This document shows, in pieces, positions 1 to 4,803 of a stretch of DNA of 5,869 bases. The position numbers were made by a program, and so were the translations under genes. The notes beneath the pieces are model-generated. The model worked only from the letters and a program-made list of their open reading frames with translations, was not told the DNA's origin and made no database searches. Each line of letters begins with the position of its first letter. The stretch's first letter is position 1. This DNA is from Caulobacteraceae bacterium (GTDB taxonomy: Bacteria; Pseudomonadota; Alphaproteobacteria; Caulobacterales; Caulobacteraceae). Location: contig JACDGF010000097.1 of NCBI GenBank assembly GCA_013815405.1, forward strand, positions 1-5,869, read 5' to 3'.

Positions 1-1
1 G

Positions 2-139
2 GCCTGGAATCTGACCCAGGTCGCCGCCGGGGCCGTGCTCCTTCACGCCGGCCTGATCGCCTGCATCCTGCTCCTCTGGCGCGACCCGGCCGTGGCCCCG
101 CGCCTCGCCGCCCTGGTGGCGGCGCGCCGGTCGGCGTAG
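2..139 (+). CDS. C-terminal fragment of an unidentified membrane protein (5' end outside window)
   Basis: This is an open frame from the left edge to a TAG stop, giving the last 45 residues of a protein that begins outside the window. The piece reads AWNLTQVAAGAVLLHAGLIA, then a further hydrophobic run CILLLW, then an Arg/Ala-rich polar tail ending RRSA. One membrane-spanning helix (about residues 7-26) is visible. It is followed by a basic tail, which by the positive-inside rule would lie in the cytoplasm. The stop codon overlaps the AGGAGG Shine-Dalgarno of the next gene and only 6 bases separate the two frames, so it probably belongs to the same transcript. The family cannot be named from this fragment. 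It is accepted as coding because of its frame, hydrophobic pattern and tight spacing to the next gene. Confidence 0.7.
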   Translation, partial: AWNLTQVAAGAVLLHAGLIACILLLWRDPAVAPRLAALVAARRSA

Positions 140-143
140 GAGG
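138..143 (+). promoter_or_regulatory. Strong Shine-Dalgarno AGGAGG overlapping the upstream stop codon
   Basis: This is a perfect AGGAGG whose first two bases are the last two of the preceding TAG stop. It is only 2 bases from the TTG at 146, which is shorter than the usual 5-9, and 11 bases from an in-frame CTG at 155. It shows that translation starts close by, but it does not settle which codon is used. The overlap with the stop suggests translational coupling. Confidence 0.6.
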
Positions 144-145
144 CC

Positions 146-892
146 TTGCCCGATCTGGCCACCGCCGCGCCGATCGTCGGCGCCGCCTTCCTCGCCTCGG
201 CGGTGGAGGTCGTCGAGGCCTTCACCATCGTCCTGGCGGTGAGCGTCGTGCGCGGGCCGCGGCCGGCGACGCTGGGAACCGCGGCGGCGCTCGCGCTGCT
301 GGCCCTCGCGGTGGCGGTTCTGGGCCCCCTGCTCGCCAAGGTTCCGATCCACGGCCTGCAGCTCACGATTGGCGTCCTCCTCACGGTGTTCGGCCTGGGC
401 TGGCTGCGCAAGGCGGTGTTGAGGGCCGCCGGCGCCCTGCCCCTTCACGACGAGGCGGCGGTCTTCCGAGAACAGACGTCGGCGCTGCAACGCCAGGCCG
501 ACGCGCACGATCGGGCGGCGGACTGGCTGGCCGGCGTGGCGGCGTTCAAGGCGGTTCTGCTGGAGGGGACCGAGGTGGTGTTCATCGTCCTGGCGGTGGG
601 CGCGCGGCCCGGCCTGCTGGCGCCCGCCGCGCTCGGGGCCGCGGCGGCCTGCGCGGTGGTCCTGGCCGCCGGGATCGCGATCCGCCGGCCGCTGTCGAAA
701 ATCCCCGAAAACAGCCTGAAATTCGCGGTCGGGGCCCTCCTGACCGGATTTGGCGTCTTCTGGTCCGCCGAGGGCCTGGGCGCGCCGTTTCCGGGCGGCG
801 ACTGGTCGATCCTGGCGCTGGTCGGCCTGTTCCTGGCCGCCGGGGCCGCCTTGGCGTCCCTCGCCCGCCGCCGAGTGGCGAGGCCTGCCTGA
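146..892 (+). CDS. COG4280-type polytopic membrane protein with internal duplication
   Basis: This is a 248-residue inner-membrane protein of the type annotated as predicted membrane protein COG4280. The transported substrate is unknown. About six or seven hydrophobic segments can be seen. It is built from two similar halves. Half one has E21-V-V-E24 followed by FTIVLAV and later P67...GVLLTVFGLGW. Half two has E140-G-T-E143 followed by VFIVLAV and later P187...GALLTGFGVFW. Equivalent positions lie 119-120 residues apart. A charged linker (about residues 88-128) separates the halves. Paired ExxE motifs in membrane helices recall the RExxE motifs of FTR1 iron permeases, so a cation-transport role is possible, but that is inference. 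The TTG start at 146 is the best open choice; CTG at 155 is the alternative. The gene overlaps the following small membrane protein by one base (TGATG), so the two are probably translated together. I am confident in the family type and not in the function. Confidence 0.8.
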   Translation: MPDLATAAPIVGAAFLASAVEVVEAFTIVLAVSVVRGPRPATLGTAAALALLALAVAVLGPLLAKVPIHGLQLTIGVLLTVFGLGWLRKAVLRAAGALPLHDEAAVFREQTSALQRQADAHDRAADWLAGVAAFKAVLLEGTEVVFIVLAVGARPGLLAPAALGAAAACAVVLAAGIAIRRPLSKIPENSLKFAVGALLTGFGVFWSAEGLGAPFPGGDWSILALVGLFLAAGAALASLARRRVARPA

Positions 893-1107
893 TGGGCGTG
901 CTCGCCGCCCTCGGCGCCGAGATCGCCAAGATGTTCGCCGCCGATTTCCGGCTCAGCTTGACCGCCGTGGCGACGATCGGGCTTTGCGCCGTCGGCTTGC
1001 GGCTCCACGCCCTGCCGCCGGCCGATTTGCCATTCCTGCTGGCCGGCGGGATAGTCGCGGCCCTGGCCGTGGGCGTCGTCCGCGGCGCGCCGAGGGACCG
1101 CCGATGA
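892..1107 (+). CDS. Small two-helix membrane protein, probable partner of the upstream membrane protein
   Basis: This gene encodes a 71-residue protein with two predicted membrane helices, about residues 20-38 (starting RLSLTAVATIG) and 46-64 (LLAGGIVAALAVGVV). A short amphipathic N-terminus contains EIAKMFAADF, and the tail RGAPRDRR is basic. Its ATG shares one base with the upstream stop, and a GAGG sits at 880-883, 8 bases before the start. Its own stop overlaps the crotonase start as ATGA. The frame has no homopolymer oddities and keeps the GC-rich third-position pattern of its neighbours. I do not recognise a named family. Being wedged with overlaps on both sides behind a polytopic transporter-like protein suggests a small accessory subunit of that protein, but this is inferred from position only. 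Confidence 0.72.
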   Translation: MGVLAALGAEIAKMFAADFRLSLTAVATIGLCAVGLRLHALPPADLPFLLAGGIVAALAVGVVRGAPRDRR

Positions 1108-1946
1108 ACGACCGCGTGACGGTGACTCTGGAGTCCGGCGTCGCCCATGTCCGCCTCGCCCGGGCCGATAAGATGAACGCTCTGGACGACGCCATGTTCG
1201 AGGCGCTGATCGCCGCCGGCGAGCGGCTGAAGGCCGAGCCCAAGCTGCGGGCCGTCGTGCTGTCGGGCGAGGGGCGCGCCTTCTGCGCCGGCCTCGATAT
1301 GGGCAGTTTCGGCCGCATGGCCCAGGGCCGCGCGACGGCCGCGGCGTCCGTGGACGGGGGCCTCGCCGCTCGGACCCACGGCATTGCCAACCGCGCGCAA
1401 TACGCCGTCTGGGTGTGGCGGGAGATCCCCGTGCCGGTGATCGCCGCGGTGCACGGCGTCGCCTTCGGGGGCGGCTTCCAGCTTGCGCTCGGCGCCGACA
1501 TGCGCTTCGTCGCCCCGGACGCCCGGCTGGCGATCCTGGAGATCAAATGGGGCCTGGTCCCCGACATGGCCGGCGCCCAGCTGATGCGCCATCTGGTCCG
1601 CGAGGATCTGGTGCGCGAACTTACCTACACCGGCCGGGTCTTCTCGGGCGAGGAAGCTCTGGCGATGGGCTTCGCCACGCGGGTGTGCGCCGATCCCCGC
1701 GCCGAGGCCCTCGCGGTGGCAAGGGAGATCGCGGGGAAGAACCCGGACGCCGTGCGGGCCTCCAAACGCCTGCTGAACCAGGCAACCCTCGCCGATGCGG
1801 CCTCCGGCCTGATCCAGGAAACCGCCGAACAGGTGGCGCTGATCGGCAGCCCCAACCAGGTCGAGGCGGTGATGGCCAACCTTCAGAAGCGCGCGCCGGT
1901 GTTCAGCGACGGGGGCGGGGTGATCGACAGCAGCTCGCGGGAATAG
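1104..1946 (+). CDS. Crotonase/enoyl-CoA hydratase-isomerase family protein
   Basis: This is a 280-residue crotonase-fold enzyme acting on acyl-CoA thioesters in the cytoplasm. Family landmarks are NAL at 25-27, the CoA/oxyanion-hole segment GRAFCAGLDM (57-66), HGVAFGGGFQLALGADMRF (117-135) with the second oxyanion glycine, and E146-IKWGLVP-D154. The first catalytic Glu of classical hydratases (rat Glu144) is Gln126 here, while the second (Glu164) is kept as E146. The E146/D154 pair and the following ELTYTGRVFSGEEAL match the E196/D204 arrangement of delta3,5-delta2,4-dienoyl-CoA isomerase. An isomerase-type reaction is therefore more likely than hydration; this is inferred from residues. The ATG at 1104 is supported by GAGGG at 1092-1096 (7-base spacing) and the ATGA overlap with the previous gene. 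A longer frame upstream of this start is non-homologous filler. The last 21 codons overlap the convergent UbiC-like gene, and the polar tail after APVF (residues 264-267) looks like a run-on. Confidence 0.93.
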   Translation: MNDRVTVTLESGVAHVRLARADKMNALDDAMFEALIAAGERLKAEPKLRAVVLSGEGRAFCAGLDMGSFGRMAQGRATAAASVDGGLAARTHGIANRAQYAVWVWREIPVPVIAAVHGVAFGGGFQLALGADMRFVAPDARLAILEIKWGLVPDMAGAQLMRHLVREDLVRELTYTGRVFSGEEALAMGFATRVCADPRAEALAVAREIAGKNPDAVRASKRLLNQATLADAASGLIQETAEQVALIGSPNQVEAVMANLQKRAPVFSDGGGVIDSSSRE

Positions 1947-2500
1947 GTTTCCGCCACCACGCTGAACGGCGCGCCGGCGCCGGCGATCAGCACCGCCCTC
2001 ACCCGGAGCGCCTGGCGCGGGCCCGCCAAGGGTTCGATCTCGACGATCCGGCGATGGAAGGCGAGCGGGCGGGCGACGACGCCGAAGGGGGTCTGGGTCG
2101 TCTCGAGGCGGCGGTTCATCTCCGGCGTAAGGCGGGCGGGCAGATACCAGTTGTCCGCCTCCGACAGGACATGGACGCCGCAGGTAAGCTTGACGCGGCG
2201 ATAGCGGATCGCCTCGCCCGGGCGCGCGCTCAGCAGGGCGCGGACGCCCGCATCCGCCGGCTTGTCGATCTCGCCCTGGCGAATGGCGGTGATCGCCGCC
2301 GGCTTCGCCCAGCCGCTAACCTCGCACCAGCGCCGCAAGACCTCGCTGGCGCTGTCCGTGCCGCGCAGGTCGGCGGTCAGAGCCGCGAGCGCCGCCGACG
2401 CCCGTGGACCACCGGCTGTTTCTCCCGGCCACGCCGGCGCGCCGGCCCCCGCCAACACCGCCGCGACCAGGGCCCAGCCGACTTTCGCCTTGTGTTTCAC
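1883..2500 (-). CDS. Chorismate-lyase (UbiC)-like protein with predicted signal peptide
   Basis: This is a 205-residue protein whose body follows the chorismate pyruvate-lyase pattern. AITAIRQGEIDKP (69-81) resembles the TMIREG region of E. coli UbiC. RYRRVKLTC (99-107) places R102 at the chorismate-binding Arg76. WYLPARLTP (118-126) matches the LAGRTVVP strand, TQTPFG (135-140) matches the KTPLG loop, and VVAETYSREL (181-190) places E184 at Glu155. UbiC converts chorismate to 4-hydroxybenzoate and pyruvate in the cytoplasm. Here, however, the N-terminus KHKAK plus a hydrophobic stretch (about 7-22) and an A-P-A cleavage-like site (21-23) predict export to the periplasm, which is atypical. 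The GTG start puts the basic region in front of the hydrophobic core. TTG at 2518 would add six residues, and neither has a clear Shine-Dalgarno. The frame stays open far upstream on this strand, but that part is antisense to the amidohydrolase and has no signal-peptide logic. Confident in the fold, unsure of the substrate. Confidence 0.8.
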   Translation of the reverse strand: MKHKAKVGWALVAAVLAGAGAPAWPGETAGGPRASAALAALTADLRGTDSASEVLRRWCEVSGWAKPAAITAIRQGEIDKPADAGVRALLSARPGEAIRYRRVKLTCGVHVLSEADNWYLPARLTPEMNRRLETTQTPFGVVARPLAFHRRIVEIEPLAGPRQALRVRAVLIAGAGAPFSVVAETYSRELLSITPPPSLNTGARF

Positions 2501-2519
2501 GCCGGCTCGCGCAGACAAT
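2490..2519 (+). promoter_or_regulatory. Possible weak sigma-70-like promoter for the amidohydrolase
   Basis: TTGTGT at 2490-2495 and GACAAT at 2514-2519 are separated by 18 bases and lie 24 bases before the amidohydrolase ATG. Three of six and four of six bases match the TTGACA/TATAAT consensus. The site extends into the first codons of the divergent UbiC-like gene. The match is poor, and high-GC alphaproteobacteria often use degenerate promoters, so this is only a candidate. Confidence 0.2.
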
Positions 2520-2542
2520 GACGGCCGCTCGGGAGACCGCCC

Positions 2543-3733
2543 ATGCCTTACGTGAAAGGCCGCATCGTTCATGACGCCGATTCCCATCTGATGGAATTGC
2601 CCGGTTGCCTGGATCCCTGGTTCGATCCGAAGCTCCGGGACGCGTTTCACGCCCTGCCCGCCTATCGCCGCAAGCTCGGCGAGCCGGGCTGGACCGACGA
2701 GATCCTGCGCCTGCGGGAAGACCCCGCCTTCAGGGCCGGCGAGGAGAACGATCTTCTTCTGCGCAAGAATTACCAGGCCCTCGGCGCCTTCCGCCAGGAC
2801 GATCGCGCCAGGGCGGTCGGCCTCCTGGGCTTCGCCAGCCAACTCGTCTTCACCACCTTCTGCCTGGGCAACTTCGGCCTGGACGAAGGCCCCGACCTCG
2901 ACCTCGCCTATGCCGCGGCCCAGGCGCACAACCGCATGATGACCGCCTTCTGTGCCGCGGACCGGCGACTCCTGGCGACCGCCTACGTTCCCCTGGCCGA
3001 TTTCGCGCGCGCCGCCAAGACCGCCCGCGAGGCGCTCGAACTGGGCGCCAAGGCCCTGCTCGTCCCCTCGCGCTGCCCCACTGGCCATTCTCCCAGCCAC
3101 ATCGGCTTCGACCCGGTCTGGGCCACGGCGCAGGAGGCTGGCGTGCCGATCCTGTTCCACGTCGGCGGCGAGGAAAAGCTGAACCCCGCCTATTTTGAAA
3201 ACGGCCGTCCGCGGGTCAAGGACTTCCACGGCGGCGAGGAGAATTTCACCTCGGTGAGCTTCATGGCCATTCCGACCTCGGTCATGCAGACCCTGGCGGC
3301 GCTGATCATCGACGGGGTGATGGATCGTTTCCCGCGCCTGAAATTCGGGGCGATCGAACTGGGCGCCGCCTGGCTGCCGGGCTGGATGCGGTTCATGGAT
3401 TCGGCGCACACGGCGTTCTACAAGAACGAGGAGCGGCTGCACCGGCTCTCGGCGCCGCCCAGCGAGATCGTCGCGCGTCAGCTGCGCGTCACCCCATATC
3501 CGCACGAGGACGCCGGCTGGATCATCGCCCAGAGCGGCGAGGGAATCTGCCTCTTCTCCTCCGACTACCCGCACGTCGAAGGCGGTCGAAACCCGCTCAA
3601 GCGCTTCGACGATTCCCTGGTCCGGGCCTCTTCGGCGGCGATCGACGGCTTTTATCGCGAAAACTTCATCGACCTGATGGGAGAGGGCTTGGCGGCCGAT
3701 CTGCGACGCCCGGCGCGCCGGGCCGCGGCTTGA
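2543..3733 (+). CDS. Amidohydrolase family 2 (Amidohydro_2) metal-dependent hydrolase/decarboxylase
   Basis: This is a 396-residue TIM-barrel metalloenzyme of the Amidohydro_2/COG2159 group, which includes ACMSD and gamma-resorcylate decarboxylase. Expected metal ligands can be assigned: D13 and H15 in the N-terminal DADSH motif (acidic-x-His rather than His-x-His, as in gamma-resorcylate decarboxylase), H206 in ILFHVGG, and D341 in FSSDYPH. FGAIELGAAWLPGWM (268-282) is the typical strand/loop before the last barrel turns. H229 in FHGGEENF may also line the active site. There is no signal peptide, so it is cytoplasmic. The ATG at 2543 has GGGAG at 2531-2535, 7 bases ahead. The length is normal for the family. 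The substrate is unknown; hydrolysis of a lactone or amide, or non-oxidative decarboxylation of an aromatic acid, are the usual options. It ends in an Arg/Ala-rich tail whose stop overlaps the start of the transporter gene. Confidence 0.9.
   Translation: MPYVKGRIVHDADSHLMELPGCLDPWFDPKLRDAFHALPAYRRKLGEPGWTDEILRLREDPAFRAGEENDLLLRKNYQALGAFRQDDRARAVGLLGFASQLVFTTFCLGNFGLDEGPDLDLAYAAAQAHNRMMTAFCAADRRLLATAYVPLADFARAAKTAREALELGAKALLVPSRCPTGHSPSHIGFDPVWATAQEAGVPILFHVGGEEKLNPAYFENGRPRVKDFHGGEENFTSVSFMAIPTSVMQTLAALIIDGVMDRFPRLKFGAIELGAAWLPGWMRFMDSAHTAFYKNEERLHRLSAPPSEIVARQLRVTPYPHEDAGWIIAQSGEGICLFSSDYPHVEGGRNPLKRFDDSLVRASSAAIDGFYRENFIDLMGEGLAADLRRPARRAAA
3709..3722. repeat. Perfect 14-base GC palindrome just upstream of the transporter start
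   Basis: CCCGGCGCGCCGGG is a perfect palindrome ending 7 bases before the TTG start of the transporter, inside the last codons of the amidohydrolase (reading through the Arg-Arg-Pro-Ala-Arg-Arg region). It occupies the place where a Shine-Dalgarno would be expected. It may simply reflect GC-rich Arg/Pro/Ala codons. Confidence 0.4.
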
Positions 3734-4788
3734 GCGAGGCGCCCACCGCGCTTCGCATCGTGCGCAATGCCGCGGTGTTCATGGCCGTCGTCGTGGCCAT
3801 GGCCCTGGTGCGCTTCTTCCAGGAGATCCTGACCCCGCTGGTGGTGGCGATCTTCCTGCTGCTCCTGATCGACGCGGTCGCTCGGGTGATGGAGCATCGC
3901 CTGCCCGGGACCCCCGACTGGGTCAGGGGCGGGATCGCCGGCGCGGTCATCCTGATCGGATTCGCCGCGGTCGGCGGACTGTTCGTGATCGAGGCCCCGC
4001 TTTTCGCCGTCGAAGTTCGCGGCCTGGCCCCCAAGCTCGACGGGCTCATCCTGCGCACGATGTCCGCGCTGGGCGCGCCGCCGATCACCCTGGAGCAGAT
4101 GTTCAGCGGGGTCGAACCCTCCCGCCTCCTGGCCCGGCTGTTCGCCGCCGCGCGCGGCCTTATCTCCTACGGCGTGCTGGTGATCATCTATTTCGGCTTT
4201 CTGCTGGCTTCCCGTGTGACCTTCGGCCGCAAACTCGAGACCCTGTACAGCACGCCGGAGCGGCGCCTCTCCGCCAAGCGGGTGGCGGCCAGCGTCCGCG
4301 ACGCGGTGGAGCGCTACGTTCGCCTGCAGACGCTCAAGGCCCTGATGATCGCCGTCGCGGCCGCCGCCCTGATGTCCCTGCTGGGCGTGAAGGACGCCCT
4401 CTTCGTCGCCTTCGTGGTCTTCCTGGCCGCCTATGTTCCGATCGTGGGCCCGATCGCCGGCTCGATCTTTCCCGGCCTGCTGGCCCTCTCGCAGTACGAC
4501 GACCTGACACGGCCTCTCGCCCTGGTCGCGGTGCTGGGAACCTCGGTGTTCATCATCGACAATGTGGTGATGCCCAAGCTGCAGAGCGACGAACTCAACA
4601 TCGACCCCCTCCTGGTGCTGATCTCGATCGGTTTCTGGGGCGCGATCCTGGGCGTGCCGGGCATCCTGCTGTCGACTCCCCTCACCGTCGCCGTGATGGC
4701 CATCGCCGCCGAGTTCGAAAGCACCCGCTGGCTGGCGATCCTGCTATCGCGCGACGGCCACCCGATTCGGGACGCCAAGGGGCCCTGA
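3730..4788 (+). CDS. AI-2E family transporter (PerM/UPF0118)
   Basis: This is a 352-residue inner-membrane protein of the AI-2E_transport family. About eight hydrophobic segments are visible, at roughly 11-29, 33-52, 67-88, 144-160, 202-219, 222-256, 262-280 and 292-325. Family signatures are AYVPIVGPIAGSIFPGLLAL (234-253) and DNVVMPKLQSDELNIDPLLV (277-296), followed by GFWGAILGVPGILLSTPL (301-318). A soluble stretch with charged helices (about 161-200) separates the early and late membrane parts, as usual for the family. Members have been linked to autoinducer-2 export or Na+/H+ exchange, so the family name does not prove quorum signalling. The start is TTG at 3730, overlapping the amidohydrolase stop as TTGA. 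No Shine-Dalgarno is seen and a GC palindrome lies just upstream, so translation is probably coupled. GTG at 3760 or ATG at 3781 are later alternatives, but both would trim the first helix. Confidence 0.92.
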   Translation: MSEAPTALRIVRNAAVFMAVVVAMALVRFFQEILTPLVVAIFLLLLIDAVARVMEHRLPGTPDWVRGGIAGAVILIGFAAVGGLFVIEAPLFAVEVRGLAPKLDGLILRTMSALGAPPITLEQMFSGVEPSRLLARLFAAARGLISYGVLVIIYFGFLLASRVTFGRKLETLYSTPERRLSAKRVAASVRDAVERYVRLQTLKALMIAVAAAALMSLLGVKDALFVAFVVFLAAYVPIVGPIAGSIFPGLLALSQYDDLTRPLALVAVLGTSVFIIDNVVMPKLQSDELNIDPLLVLISIGFWGAILGVPGILLSTPLTVAVMAIAAEFESTRWLAILLSRDGHPIRDAKGP

Positions 4789-4795
4789 GCCCTTG
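4776..4795. terminator. Possible weak bidirectional hairpin between convergent genes
   Basis: CAAGGG (4776-4781) and CCCTTG (4790-4795) form a 6-base-pair stem with an 8-base loop spanning the transporter stop codon. It sits in the short junction between two convergent genes, where a shared terminator would be useful. No T-tract follows on either strand, so a classic intrinsic terminator is not shown. Confidence 0.25.
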
Positions 4796-4803
4796 CCGCG
4801 CCC

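Noticed and set aside
750..1103. Longer upstream start for the crotonase
   Set aside because: The added 118 residues are Arg/Pro-rich out-of-frame translation of the two membrane-protein genes. The family start, Shine-Dalgarno and ATGA overlap all point to 1104.
445..1592. Several long minus-strand frames opposite the membrane proteins and crotonase
   Set aside because: They are rich in Arg, Pro, Ala and Gly without domains, as expected for shadow frames in GC-rich DNA, and they overlap each other.
1415..2521. Plus-strand frame running through the UbiC-like gene
   Set aside because: Low-complexity Arg/Gly-rich translation without motifs, overlapping two genes with clear families.
2501..2572. 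ATG at 2572 (minus strand) as the start of the UbiC-like protein
   Set aside because: It would add 24 mostly polar residues in front of the signal peptide and overlap the amidohydrolase start, with no good ribosome site.
2501..3574. Long open frame on the minus strand extending the UbiC-like gene far upstream through the amidohydrolase gene
   Set aside because: It is antisense to a well-supported amidohydrolase. The translated part has no recognisable domain, and a signal peptide buried hundreds of residues in would make no sense. Only the part from about 2500 down to 1883 is kept.
3780..3801. Inverted repeat CATGGCC / GGCCATG with an 8-base loop in the early transporter gene
   Set aside because: It is produced by repeated Met-Ala and Ala-Met codons in a membrane helix; there is no sign of a regulatory role.
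3730..4788. Quorum-sensing system based on the AI-2E family name
   Set aside because: There is no LuxS, LsrB or LuxP-like gene in the window, and the family includes members with other proposed roles.
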